Part shown: piece after piece, positions 35,054-44,236 of the stretch
Layout of the letters: each line of letters starts with the position of its first letter
Position numbering within the stretch: the stretch's first letter is position 1
Assembly: GCA_964634605.1 (NCBI GenBank)
Contig: CAZWLJ010000006.1
Span: forward strand, 1 to 64,000
Reading direction: 5' to 3'
DNA from: UPXZ01 sp964634605
Lineage (GTDB): Bacteria > Bacteroidota > Bacteroidia > Bacteroidales > Paludibacteraceae
DNA length: 64,000 nucleotides
Position numbers and translations under genes: made by a program
Notes under the pieces: model-generated
What the model was told of the DNA's origin: nothing
What the model saw: only the letters and a program-made list of their open reading frames with translations
The model's database searches: none

Positions 35054-36202
35054 TTATAGCGTTGCCAGGTAGTTTTTAAGAGGATTGGCATACATTTCAA
35101 GTATCTTATGCCGCAGAAAACCCCGGTCTTTGTTTTCCAGATCAATTTTCCGGATTTGTTTGTCCAGGTATTCTTCAAACTGTTTTTTGTCGGATGCAGT
35201 GTAGGTTCCGGCAAAGTCACAATGACCGAAAATTTCCTCGTATGCTATTATGTTGCCCGGAGTGATGTTGTAATTTCTATGAATATGAATATCAATCAGT
35301 TTGGCAGTAAGCTCTGTCTGTTCGTTTCTGTTGGTCGTACGTTCGGCAATTTTATCGAGTTCATCATTGATACAGCCTGCCAGGCGATATACCACTTTGC
35401 CTTTGTAACCCATCACACCGGTTTGCATGTTGATTAAATCGTCCTGGGGCGTTTTTTTATGCTCCGGATTATCCCGTTTCTGCTGAAATTCCCGGGCTTT
35501 CAGATAATCACACGGATCGTATTCGTACGAAATGCTTAACGGGCAGATATTCAGTTCTTTAATATTCTCGATGGCGTTAGAGGATTTGCCTTCGAGGTTG
35601 AACATTTTAAGCAGGCTTTCCTGAGTACGGTCGTTCGAATCTTTTGCTCTTCCTTCACGCTGAGCTATCCAGATGGAACTTTTCTTTTCATTCAGCACAT
35701 GGCGCAGGTAAGCCGAAAGACGTTTGGAACTTTCCATTATCTGACGCGCCGAAAGTCCGCGCTGAACGATGAAACTTTTATTTACACGTACCAGTTGTTC
35801 GATCCAGGGGAGTATGAGCAGGTTGTCACCGATGGCAATTTCTACCGTGTCCATTTCCTCTTCGATGAATTTGCTGCAAAGCAGGGCAGAATCGAGGATA
35901 ATGTCGCGGTGATTGGATATATACAGATAGTTTTTCCTCTTGTCGATGTTTTCGATTCCTTTCAGTTCAACTCCGGTCGTCATGTTGGCTTCCAGATACT
36001 TCAGGAATGGATAAACCATTTCTTTTTGTAAGTCGTCGGCACTTTTAAAACTCAGCAGTTTTTGTCGCAGCTGTTCCTTTGGCATCAACGGAAAAAGCGT
36101 ACTGACCACTTTCATAAACTGTTTTTCTTCACACAGACGCTGCATGACTGCTGGAACTTCTTCGGGGTAGTACGAGCGGATTTCATCAAAATTGTATTCC
36201 AT
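35054..36202 (-). CDS. glycerol-phosphate-type acyltransferase (PlsC/PlsB superfamily)
   Basis: A 382-residue enzyme. Start at ATG 36202 (MEYNFDEIRSYY), since an in-frame ATG at 36247 adds an unlikely 15-residue extension. The acyltransferase motif is SNHRDIILD (96-104) with catalytic H98, followed by the substrate motif WIAQREGRAKDSND. From memory, this longer variant is common in Bacteroidota, where it is annotated as a 1-acyl-sn-glycerol-3-phosphate acyltransferase. The position just downstream of cdsA (57 nt) supports a role in phospholipid synthesis. It ends near the 35015-35048 terminator. Confidence 0.85.
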   Translation of the reverse strand: MEYNFDEIRSYYPEEVPAVMQRLCEEKQFMKVVSTLFPLMPKEQLRQKLLSFKSADDLQKEMVYPFLKYLEANMTTGVELKGIENIDKRKNYLYISNHRDIILDSALLCSKFIEEEMDTVEIAIGDNLLILPWIEQLVRVNKSFIVQRGLSARQIMESSKRLSAYLRHVLNEKKSSIWIAQREGRAKDSNDRTQESLLKMFNLEGKSSNAIENIKELNICPLSISYEYDPCDYLKAREFQQKRDNPEHKKTPQDDLINMQTGVMGYKGKVVYRLAGCINDELDKIAERTTNRNEQTELTAKLIDIHIHRNYNITPGNIIAYEEIFGHCDFAGTYTASDKKQFEEYLDKQIRKIDLENKDRGFLRHKILEMYANPLKNYLATL

Positions 36203-36259
36203 AGTATTTGGTTTTGCGGTGAATCTGTTTTTTATATGAATAGACATTCAATCTGTTTA

Positions 36260-37078
36260 TCAGCCGATTATCATGCTCATGTAAATAAAAATGACCGGCG
36301 CTGCCATCAGCATGCTGTCAAAGCGATCGAGAATGCCGCCATGGCCCGGAATGACATTGCCCGAATCTTTAACGTGTTCGGTTCGTTTTATAAGCGATTC
36401 GGATAAATCGCCCAATGTGCCGAAAATAACCACCAGTTCCGAGAAAATAAGCCACTGTATCAGGCTGATATCAGGTATTATCCGTGAGAAAACATATCCT
36501 GACAAAAGGGCAAATATTGCTCCGCCCACAAATCCTTCCCAGGTTTTTTTGGGCGAAATACGCTCAAACATTTTATGCTTTCCGAGGGTCATACCACTGA
36601 GATAGGCTCCGGTATCGTTTACCCAGATGGTTATAAATACAGCCATCAGCAGTACGGGCTGGTAGCCGCTTATGAAGAGAATGAAATTGAGCAACGAAAA
36701 AGGCAGCGCGATATAGATTTGACCCAGAATGAAATAAGCCCAGTTGTTTACCGGGTTGTTTTTTTTACGAAATAATTCAGCTATGAGTACCACGAGCACA
36801 TAAAGTCCGTAAACCGGATATACGGGGAATGTAATCAACTGGTTTGAATAAATAAATGAACAAACGAAAAGTAATATTCCTCCCAGAATGCCGGCAGTTG
36901 CATTCACATCTGTTTCGCCGGATTTATTGGTCAGCTGGTGAAATTCGTGCATCGCCAGGCTGGTAATAACGACAAATATAACCGCGAATGTGTATGGTGA
37001 AAGTAAAATGGAAACAATGACAATTGCGACAAAAATGGCTCCGCTGACAGTGCGTTGTATGAAATTTTTGTTTAGCAT
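36260..37078 (-). CDS. cdsA: phosphatidate cytidylyltransferase
   Basis: CdsA makes CDP-diacylglycerol from phosphatidate and CTP, the branch point of phospholipid synthesis. The 272-residue protein has about eight membrane helices and the family signature SLIKRTEHVKDSGNVIPGHGG...DRFD near the C-terminus, including the KR, KD, HGG and DRFD elements. The gene lies downstream of ftsH and rsfS, the order usual in Bacteroidota. A terminator and an own promoter (37125-37154) separate it from ftsH, so transcription is at least partly independent. Confidence 0.95.
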   Translation of the reverse strand: MLNKNFIQRTVSGAIFVAIVIVSILLSPYTFAVIFVVITSLAMHEFHQLTNKSGETDVNATAGILGGILLFVCSFIYSNQLITFPVYPVYGLYVLVVLIAELFRKKNNPVNNWAYFILGQIYIALPFSLLNFILFISGYQPVLLMAVFITIWVNDTGAYLSGMTLGKHKMFERISPKKTWEGFVGGAIFALLSGYVFSRIIPDISLIQWLIFSELVVIFGTLGDLSESLIKRTEHVKDSGNVIPGHGGILDRFDSMLMAAPVIFIYMSMIIG

Positions 37079-37124
37079 TTCTCTTGTTTTACGGTATTGA
37101 AATTAATAAAAAGCAATCGTTATG

Positions 37125-37154
37125 CAAAGTTATTAAAAGATTTATCATTACAAA
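37125..37154 (-). promoter_or_regulatory. cdsA promoter
   Basis: On the minus strand TTTG (37154-37151), 18 nt and TAACTTTG (37132-37125). Both boxes are exact. The leader would be about 40 nt. Confidence 0.65.
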
Positions 37155-37186
37155 GTAAATTCTTTGTTTCTTTGTTTGAGGGTTCA

Positions 37187-37224
37187 AAAAAAAGGGAACA
37201 GGTTGAATCATTCAACCTGTTCCC
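37187..37224 (-). terminator. ftsH terminator
   Basis: GGGAACAGGTTGAAT (37194-37208) and its complement (37210-37224) form a 13-15-bp stem. On the minus strand it is followed by eight T (37193-37186), a classic intrinsic terminator after ftsH. Confidence 0.85.
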
Positions 37225-37252
37225 CGGAGCTATTATAATTATTTATTACTAA

Positions 37253-39328
37253 TTATTTTGAGTATTCCTGAGGAGTTTCTTTGGAGTAATCGTCCGCTTG
37301 TGCATCCTCTTTCTTGTTTGTCCCGGTGTTTTCAGACTCTGTGTCATCTGCTACATCGCCGTTTTGTTTTTCTTTTTCCTTTCTGTTTGATTCCTCATTC
37401 AGTCTCATCAATTCATCGCTTCTCGATTCCCAGGGTCGCTTTCCGAAGATCCGTTCCACGTCTTCAGCAAATATCACCTCTTTATCAATCAGAAGTTCTG
37501 CCAGTTCGTTGTGCCCTGCGGCGTTATCCCGGAGTATTTGCTTTGCCCGCTCGTACTGTTCTGAAACGATTGCTGCAGCTTCCTGGTCAATTTTCTCAGC
37601 CGTTTTTTCACTGTAGGGTTTCGTAAATCCGTATTCACTGCCCGATGAATCGTAGTAGCTTATATTTGGCAGTTTCTCGCTCATGCCGAAATATGCCACC
37701 ATGGCGTATGCTCTTTTGGTTACACGTTCCAGGTCGTTCAGTGCACCGGTAGAAATTTCTTTCAGGAAAATTTCCTCGGCAGCCCGTCCTCCCAGTGTTG
37801 CACACATTTCATCAAGCATGTGTTCCCTGTTGGTCAGTTGTCGTTCTTCGGGCAGATACCAGGCAGCTCCGAGCGCCTCGCCGCGCGGAACGATGGTGAC
37901 TTTTACCAGCGGATTGGCATACTGTAGTTTCCAGCTTATGGTAGCATGTCCGGCTTCGTGATAAGCAATGGACTTCTTTTCTGAAATGGTTGTAATCTTG
38001 TTTTTCTTCTCCAGTCCGCCTATAATACGGTCAACGGCATCCAGAAAATCCTGTTTTCCAACAAATGACTTTACTTTGCGGGCTGCAATCAGGGCTGCCT
38101 CGTTACATACGTTGGCAATATCTGCTCCTGAAAATCCCGGAGTCTGGCGTGCCAGAAAATCCACATCCACAGAATTGTCAATTTTAATGGGACGCAGGTG
38201 AACCTGGAAGATTTCTTTTCGTTCGTGCACATCCGGAAGGTCAACGTGTATCTGGCGGTCAAATCGTCCGGCGCGCAGCAAAGCTTTGTCCAGTATATCA
38301 GCCCGGTTGGTGGCAGCAAGAATTATCACTCCGCTGTTCGAACCAAATCCGTCCATTTCAGTAAGTAGCTGATTGAGTGTGCTTTCCCGTTCGTCGTTGC
38401 CTCCGAAGTTGGTGTTCTTTCCACGGGCACGTCCTACAGCATCTATTTCGTCGATAAAGATGATACAAGGTGCCTTTTCCTTAGCCTGACGGAATAAATC
38501 ACGCACACGCGAAGCTCCGACTCCCACGAACATTTCCACAAAATCGGAACCCGACATGGAGAAGAAAGGTACATCAGCTTCGCCCGCCACTGCTTTGGCA
38601 AGCAGAGTTTTACCCGTTCCCGGAGGACCCACGAGTAAAGCTCCTTTTGGGATTTTACCTCCCAGCTCGGTATATTTTGACGGATTTTTCAGAAATTCAA
38701 CAATTTCTTCCACTTCCTGCTTGGCGCCCTGAAGCCCGGCAACATCCCTGAAGGTAATCCTGTTTTTGTTGTCTTTATCAAACAGCTGAGCTTTGGATTT
38801 GCCCACGCTGAAAATTCCACCTCCTCCGGATCCGCCTCCCATGCCCGACATGCGCCGGTTCATGAGCCAGAACATAGCTACCAGTAATATTACAGGCAGG
38901 AAAAACATGATGAAAATATTCATGTAATCGCTGTCGGCATTCACGTTGAAATCAATGTTCTTACCTGTTTTCTCCCTGACTTTTCCTACTGTTTGCAGCA
39001 CGGCATCGTCCGAAGTGATAGTAGCTGAAATAAGTCTGTCTTTGGCATATGCTGACGAATCTTTACCGAAGACATATTGAGACGAATCTTTGAGAACCGT
39101 TCCCTTCACGGTTTTTTTGTTTGAATAAACTTCAATTTTTTCAATGTATCCTTTGTACATGTACGACTCAAATACCGACCATGAAACTTCTTTGGATGGT
39201 TTACGGTCGCCCATGAAGAATCCGCTGAAAAGCGCAAATATGATGAGCAGATAAAGCCAGTTCAGGTTGAATTTTGGTTTTCCGGATGAATTTTTCTGAG
39301 GTTTATAATTCGGATCTTTTTTTTCCAT
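37253..39328 (-). CDS. ftsH: ATP-dependent zinc metalloprotease FtsH
   Basis: A membrane-bound AAA+ protease that degrades damaged membrane proteins and selected regulators. The 691-residue chain has an N-terminal helix (about 22-40), a periplasmic domain, a second helix (about 138-157), a Gly-rich linker, Walker A GPPGTGKT (234-241), Walker B FIDEID, second region of homology with the arginine fingers (RAGRFDRQ), and the zinc motif HEAGH (457-461). The C-terminal 50 residues are acidic and low-complexity (Glu/Asn/Lys), with no visible function. Operon: rsfS lies 139 nt upstream in the same direction. Confidence 0.97.
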   Translation of the reverse strand: MEKKDPNYKPQKNSSGKPKFNLNWLYLLIIFALFSGFFMGDRKPSKEVSWSVFESYMYKGYIEKIEVYSNKKTVKGTVLKDSSQYVFGKDSSAYAKDRLISATITSDDAVLQTVGKVREKTGKNIDFNVNADSDYMNIFIMFFLPVILLVAMFWLMNRRMSGMGGGSGGGGIFSVGKSKAQLFDKDNKNRITFRDVAGLQGAKQEVEEIVEFLKNPSKYTELGGKIPKGALLVGPPGTGKTLLAKAVAGEADVPFFSMSGSDFVEMFVGVGASRVRDLFRQAKEKAPCIIFIDEIDAVGRARGKNTNFGGNDERESTLNQLLTEMDGFGSNSGVIILAATNRADILDKALLRAGRFDRQIHVDLPDVHERKEIFQVHLRPIKIDNSVDVDFLARQTPGFSGADIANVCNEAALIAARKVKSFVGKQDFLDAVDRIIGGLEKKNKITTISEKKSIAYHEAGHATISWKLQYANPLVKVTIVPRGEALGAAWYLPEERQLTNREHMLDEMCATLGGRAAEEIFLKEISTGALNDLERVTKRAYAMVAYFGMSEKLPNISYYDSSGSEYGFTKPYSEKTAEKIDQEAAAIVSEQYERAKQILRDNAAGHNELAELLIDKEVIFAEDVERIFGKRPWESRSDELMRLNEESNRKEKEKQNGDVADDTESENTGTNKKEDAQADDYSKETPQEYSK

Positions 39329-39467
39329 GAATTTTTTGTTAATGAATTCTTTTGCGTTTGTATTGATAAAAAATAATTTTGTCCCAACCTGTCTGGTAAA
39401 GACAAAATGCTTTTCTATCCGTTTAACAATTGAATAACTGTATTTGTTTTTGAAAAAATGAAACAGA

Positions 39468-39845
39468 TTAATCTAAATCAGGTATCAGATGCAGGTCGGC
39501 ATCTTCCCAGAGATGTTCGAGGTCGTAGAACTCGCGGTACTGACGCTGAAAGACATGCACGATAATCTGTCCGTAGTCCATCGCAATCCATTGCAGGTTT
39601 TCGAAACCATCTGTGGCATAGGGTTTTACATTTATCTTTTCTTTCACCCAGTCTTTGATGGAGAATGCTATGGCATTGACATGTGTGCTGGAATCGCCTT
39701 CGCAAATTACGAAATAGCTGCAGGGAGCATCTTTTAATTTGTTCAGGTCAACGACAACGATTTTCTTTCCCTTTTTCTCCTGAATTCCTTCTACGATTTT
39801 ATCGGCTATTACTTTGTTTTCCAGCGTGTTTTTTTGTTTCGACAT
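39468..39845 (-). CDS. rsfS: ribosome silencing factor RsfS
   Basis: RsfS binds ribosomal protein uL14 and prevents subunit joining when nutrients are short. The 125-residue protein matches the family length. It has the conserved core KKIVVVDLNKL, YFVICEGDSSTHVNAIA and the WIAMDYGQIIVHVF motif (WxxxDxGxxxVHxF), then LEHLW. It lies 139 nt upstream of ftsH and 26 nt downstream of the outer-membrane protein gene at 39872, so it may be in a longer operon beginning at argD. Confidence 0.95.
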   Translation of the reverse strand: MSKQKNTLENKVIADKIVEGIQEKKGKKIVVVDLNKLKDAPCSYFVICEGDSSTHVNAIAFSIKDWVKEKINVKPYATDGFENLQWIAMDYGQIIVHVFQRQYREFYDLEHLWEDADLHLIPDLD

Positions 39846-39871
39846 ATTTGTTTTGAAATGATTTTTTTAAC

Positions 39872-40624
39872 TTAAAATAAAAAGGCCGTACTAATACCTA
39901 TGGTGTAAATCCGTGCATTGCCATTTCCTGAAAATTCACCTAATTCGTTTGTCACAATAACTGTACCCGAAATCTGCTGAATCTGACCGAAAATACCTGC
40001 AAAAAATGAGGTTGTCTGACTCAATTTCAGGTTGATACCTCCTGAGGTGCTGAAAAATACACCACCGCGGTAGGTGTCGTTCACAGAGAAGCTATATCCC
40101 GCTTTTACACGGGTGGCAGGGCTTATCCGGGAGTTTCCGAGTGGCATGTAAGCCTGAATGAACACCGGGATGTACGATAAACCGGAAGATTTTCCGTTTC
40201 CGGTATAGGATTCGTAACCTGCTCCAGCTCCCAGGAAGGCATTTGTGCCGAAGGCATTGCGCGAACCGAAGGCGAGTGAAACACCCGCGTAAGGTGTACG
40301 GCCTATTTGTGTTGACGGGGCAAATGAAAAACCACCGTTCAGATCGATTATTCCTGCAAAACTCCCTTTACTCACCTGACCTGATTCGCTATTGTGCTGA
40401 TATACATTATTTTCCTTACCGATTTTCTCAATTTCCTTCATCTGAAACTGGAAACGTTTTCCATCCGGTGTTTTGAGCATGATTATTTCATCATTTCGAA
40501 GCACGATTTCTCCCAGGTATTTTTCTCCGCTTTTCAGTATTACTACATCGGTAGCGATTTCCTGTGCCATGAGTTGGACGACGAAAAACAAACTCAGGAT
40601 AAAAGTCAGTACTTTTCGGCTCAT
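39872..40624 (-). CDS. outer-membrane beta-barrel-like protein of unknown function
   Basis: A 250-residue protein with a signal peptide (VQLMA-QEIA). Residues 25-75 form a small beta domain (ATDVVILKSGEKYLGEIVLRND), a pattern common at the start of Bacteroidota surface proteins. The rest is alternating, glycine/aromatic-rich strands of a small barrel, ending in aromatic residues (IGISTAFLF). Its ATG (40622-40624) directly follows the argD stop (40625-40627) with no spacer, so translational coupling is likely. No function can be assigned. Confidence 0.75.
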   Translation of the reverse strand: MSRKVLTFILSLFFVVQLMAQEIATDVVILKSGEKYLGEIVLRNDEIIMLKTPDGKRFQFQMKEIEKIGKENNVYQHNSESGQVSKGSFAGIIDLNGGFSFAPSTQIGRTPYAGVSLAFGSRNAFGTNAFLGAGAGYESYTGNGKSSGLSYIPVFIQAYMPLGNSRISPATRVKAGYSFSVNDTYRGGVFFSTSGGINLKLSQTTSFFAGIFGQIQQISGTVIVTNELGEFSGNGNARIYTIGISTAFLF

Positions 40625-41755
40625 TTAAATTGAATCTAATGCATTCTTAAATCTGTCAAGAAACAGGTCGGCATCTTTTTGGGATAGCGTAAGGGGTGGA
40701 AGCAGGCGTATAACGTTGGTTCCGCTTGCTCCTGTGAATATTTTCTGCCCGAAAAGGAGTTTTGAGCGAAGTTCTTTTACCGGTTCCTCCATTTCTATGC
40801 CTATCATCAGACCCATACCGCGAACTTCCTTTATCCCGGGGAAAACACGCAGTTTTTCCATCAGATAGTTGCCTTTTTCGGCGGCATTCTCAACTAAATT
40901 GTCTTCTTTCATCACATCCAGAACCGCGATAGCAGCCGCACATGCCAGGTGATTGCCTCCGAAAGTGGTTCCCAGCATTCCGTGTACTGCCTGAAACATC
41001 GGGCTGATGAGTACCCCGCCAACCGGGAAGCCGTTTCCCATACCTTTGGCAGTGGTGATGATGTCCGGACAAATTCCGGCGTACTGATGGGCAAAGAATT
41101 TTCCGCTTCGTCCGTATCCTGACTGAATTTCATCCAGAATAAGGATTGTTCCCGTTTCAGTACATTCATTCCGGAGGGTTTTCAGAAAATCTGAATCCGG
41201 AATCCGGATTCCGCCAACTCCCTGGATACCTTCAACAATTACAGCGCATACATCCCTGCCTTTCAGCGCTTTTATTACAGCTTCATGGTCATTCAACGGT
41301 AGAAATGTTACTTCAAGTCCTTCGTTGACTGGTGCAATGATTTTTGGATTGTCAGTGACCTTTACTGCTGCTGATGTGCGTCCGTGGAATGCTCTGCCGA
41401 AAGCAATTACTTTTTTTCTTCCGGTATGAAAAGAGGCTAATTTCAGTGCATTTTCATTGGCTTCGGCTCCCGAATTGACTAAAAAAAGCGAATAATCTTC
41501 GTAGCCTGACATTTTTCCAAGTTTCTCAGCCAGCTCTGTTTGAAGTGAATTCTGAACAGAATTGGAATAGAAAACCAGTTTCTCCATCTGCTGAGTCATC
41601 TTCTGCAGGTAGTATGGATGCGAATGTCCGATGGAAATCACGGCATGACCACCGTACAAATCCAGGTATTCAATCCCGTAATTATCATAGGTATAACATC
41701 CGTTACCCCTCGTTATTTCAATATCAAACAGAGGATATACATCAAAAGGTTTCAT
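40625..41755 (-). CDS. argD: acetylornithine aminotransferase (class III PLP enzyme)
   Basis: A fold-type I PLP enzyme that converts N-acetylglutamate semialdehyde to N-acetylornithine in arginine synthesis. The 376-residue chain starts at ATG 41755 (MKPFDVYPLFDIEI). Motifs: NSGAEANENALKLA, FHGRTSAAVKVTDN, ILDEIQSGYGRSGKFF and the PLP lysine in TTAKGMGNGFP. The length is typical. It is separated from argC (58.9 kb) by 17 kb, so arginine genes are not clustered here. The promoter is at 41780-41810. The family also includes succinylornithine and other omega-aminotransferases, so substrate specificity is inferred. Confidence 0.85.
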   Translation of the reverse strand: MKPFDVYPLFDIEITRGNGCYTYDNYGIEYLDLYGGHAVISIGHSHPYYLQKMTQQMEKLVFYSNSVQNSLQTELAEKLGKMSGYEDYSLFLVNSGAEANENALKLASFHTGRKKVIAFGRAFHGRTSAAVKVTDNPKIIAPVNEGLEVTFLPLNDHEAVIKALKGRDVCAVIVEGIQGVGGIRIPDSDFLKTLRNECTETGTILILDEIQSGYGRSGKFFAHQYAGICPDIITTAKGMGNGFPVGGVLISPMFQAVHGMLGTTFGGNHLACAAAIAVLDVMKEDNLVENAAEKGNYLMEKLRVFPGIKEVRGMGLMIGIEMEEPVKELRSKLLFGQKIFTGASGTNVIRLLPPLTLSQKDADLFLDRFKNALDSI

Positions 41756-41779
41756 TTTTTTATTTGTTGAAATGGAGTG

Positions 41780-41810
41780 CAAAAGTAGTGATTATTTGCT
41801 AATTTTCAAT
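41780..41810 (-). promoter_or_regulatory. argD promoter
   Basis: On the minus strand ATTG (41810-41807), 19 nt and TACTTTTG (41787-41780). The transcript would start near 41773. Confidence 0.55.
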
Positions 41811-41851
41811 GAGATAAACAGGCCGGCTTCACTGTTTTTTAATCAGCGAAT

Positions 41852-41880
41852 AAAAAGCAACCGGCCAGGAATCCGGTTGC
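41852..41880 (-). terminator. htpG terminator
   Basis: GCAACCGG (41857-41864) and CCGGTTGC (41873-41880) form an 8-bp GC-rich stem with an 8-nt loop. Reading the minus strand, TTTTTATT follows. Confidence 0.75.
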
Positions 41881-41975
41881 TCTGTAAAAGTTACCTGTTA
41901 TTTACAGGAACTGAATGATTGCAACAGCTCGTTTTCGCTGAAAAACTTTCAGTGAATAAGAATCCTGAGTATACC

Positions 41976-44036
41976 TTACAGCAGTTCCAGGCTTCTTTTC
42001 ACAAACTTAGCCAGTGCTTCGCCTTTCAGCATGTTGTTGGCCAGAAGTGCCAGGTCAATGAGCTGACGAACTTGCTTGTTTTCGGCTGCATAATTTTTAT
42101 ATACCGCTTTTTTGCTTTCGTTCAGTTCGTCAATTTTCTTTTGAAGGCTATCCAGCTCTTCTTTTTCTTCCGTCGGAATTTCTTCGTCCTTTTTATCTTT
42201 GCGGTTGTCTTTCAGGTTAGTCTGGCGGTTTTTCATTTCGACAAGCTGAGCGCTGAAAGGTGCAATTTCAGCTTCTGTAGCTGTTTCCTCATCCCTGAGC
42301 AGTTTTTCGATCAGCGGATGGGCCGTATTGATAACCAGGTTGTAGCTGTCGGGCATTTCGCCGTAGAAACTCATCATGCCGCCTCCCTGCATGGCCGACA
42401 TGTCTTTCATGCGGCGCATGAATTCGTTTTGTGTAATGAAGACAGGATTTGCCGATGCCGAAAGCTGCTCGAAAGTAACGATGAAATTGGTTTTTTCCAT
42501 TTCCGGAATCTGGCTCTCGAAAACGGAAACCAGCGCGTTGCGTTGTTCGTCGCTCAGATTTACTTTGCCGGCATCTTCCTTCTGAATGAGTTTTTCCACT
42601 ACATCGCTGTCAACGCGGACGAAACGGTTTTTTTCAGATTTCTGCTCCTGCTGACTGATGAAGTGAACATCCAGTTGCCCGTCCATAATCAACACATCGT
42701 AACCTTTGGCTTTTGCATCCTCAATATAGGTGTATTGCTCATCTTTGTTGGTGGCATACAGGTAAATCAGGGTATTATCCTTGTCAGTCTGGTTGCCTTT
42801 TGTCAGCTCGCTGTATTCTTCGAACGTAAAATATTTTCCATCCACATTTTTCAGCAGTGCAAATTTTTCGGCGCGTTCGTAGAATTTCTCGTCGCTCAGC
42901 ATCCCGTACTGGATAAAGAGTTTCAGATCGTCCCATTTTTGTTCGAACTGAGTCCGGTCTGATTTGAATATCTCATTCAGTCGGTCAGCTACTTTTTTGG
43001 TAATGTGTGCCGATATTTTTTTCACATTGCTGTCGCTTTGCAGGTAGCTGCGCGATACGTTGAGCGGAATATCCGGAGAGTCAATAACTCCGTGGAGCAA
43101 AGTAAGGTACTCGGGAACGATGTTTTCCACGTGATCGGTTACAAACACCTGATTGCTGTAAAGCTGGATTTTATTTCGCTGAATATCAATGTTGTTTTTT
43201 ATTTTCGGGAAATAAAGAATTCCCGTCAGATTGAACGGATAATCCACGTTCATATGTATGTGGAAAAGCGGTTCGTCCATCGTCATGGGGTACAGTTCGT
43301 GGTAGAATGAGGTGTAATCTTCATCTTTCAGGTCGGCAGGTTTGCGGGTCCATGCCGGTTTGATGTTGTTAATGATGTTGTCTTCACCGGTTTCCACCTC
43401 TTTCCCGTCTTTCCACTCTTTTTTCTTGCCGAAAGCAATTTCAACCGGCAGGAATTTGCAGTATTTTTTCAGCAGTTCCTGTATTTTGGTTTCTTCCAGA
43501 AAATCTTTGTTTTCCTCGTCGATGTGTAATACGATATCGGTTCCGCGTTCTGATTTGATGGTATCTTCCAGGGTGTATTCCGGGTCGCCTTTACACGACC
43601 AGTGTTGGGCTACGGCTCCTTCTTTGTACGATTGAGTGAAAATTTCCACTTTCTTCGAAACCATAAAAGCCGAATAGAATCCCAGTCCGAAATGTCCGAT
43701 AATAGCCTGAGCATCGTTTTTGTATTTTTCCAGAAAATCTCCCGCGCTCGAAAATGCGATTTGGTTGATGTAATTGTTCACTTCGTCGGATGTCATGCCG
43801 ATGCCCCTGTCGCTGACAGTCAGTGTTTTTTTCTTTTTGTCAATACTGATTCTTATGGTCAGATCGCCCAGTTCGCCCTTATAATCGCCTACCGAAGCCA
43901 GAGTTTTCAGCTTCTGAGTGGCATCTACAGCATTTGATACCAGTTCGCGAAGAAAAATCTCGTGATCGCTGTATAAAAACTTCTTGATAACGGGGAAAAT
44001 ATTATCACTTGTTACCCCAATGTTTCCTTTTGCCAT
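41976..44036 (-). CDS. htpG: molecular chaperone HtpG (Hsp90)
   Basis: Bacterial Hsp90, an ATP-driven dimeric chaperone. The 686-residue protein has the N-terminal GHKL ATPase (LRELVSNAVDA, DRGIGM, GHFGLGFYSAFMV), the middle domain and the C-terminal dimerisation region. It is longer than E. coli HtpG (624), as usual in Bacteroidota, mainly because of a charged insert near residues 610-650 (EEIPTEEKEELDSLQKK). Single gene with a terminator at 41852-41880. No exact promoter box was found in the 200-nt divergent region before zwf. Confidence 0.97.
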   Translation of the reverse strand: MAKGNIGVTSDNIFPVIKKFLYSDHEIFLRELVSNAVDATQKLKTLASVGDYKGELGDLTIRISIDKKKKTLTVSDRGIGMTSDEVNNYINQIAFSSAGDFLEKYKNDAQAIIGHFGLGFYSAFMVSKKVEIFTQSYKEGAVAQHWSCKGDPEYTLEDTIKSERGTDIVLHIDEENKDFLEETKIQELLKKYCKFLPVEIAFGKKKEWKDGKEVETGEDNIINNIKPAWTRKPADLKDEDYTSFYHELYPMTMDEPLFHIHMNVDYPFNLTGILYFPKIKNNIDIQRNKIQLYSNQVFVTDHVENIVPEYLTLLHGVIDSPDIPLNVSRSYLQSDSNVKKISAHITKKVADRLNEIFKSDRTQFEQKWDDLKLFIQYGMLSDEKFYERAEKFALLKNVDGKYFTFEEYSELTKGNQTDKDNTLIYLYATNKDEQYTYIEDAKAKGYDVLIMDGQLDVHFISQQEQKSEKNRFVRVDSDVVEKLIQKEDAGKVNLSDEQRNALVSVFESQIPEMEKTNFIVTFEQLSASANPVFITQNEFMRRMKDMSAMQGGGMMSFYGEMPDSYNLVINTAHPLIEKLLRDEETATEAEIAPFSAQLVEMKNRQTNLKDNRKDKKDEEIPTEEKEELDSLQKKIDELNESKKAVYKNYAAENKQVRQLIDLALLANNMLKGEALAKFVKRSLELL

Positions 44037-44236
44037 GTGATTCTGTTATTTATTTGTTATATTGTTTTTTTGCAGGATGAAAGGTTTGTTCAACCCCGTG
44101 CAGTTTTTGCAAAGAAAGTGCCAATAGGTTGTGACGTGACAAAATGGCAGTTGTTCTGAACGTGTACTCTTTTTACCTGTCACAGATAAACAAAAAAGTT
44201 AAGAACTTGTTATAGAAACACAATCAAAAGATTATT

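Noticed and set aside
41919..42962. 347-codon plus-strand frame opposite htpG
   Set aside because: Phe- and His-rich mirror of the htpG coding strand. The minus-strand htpG is unambiguous.
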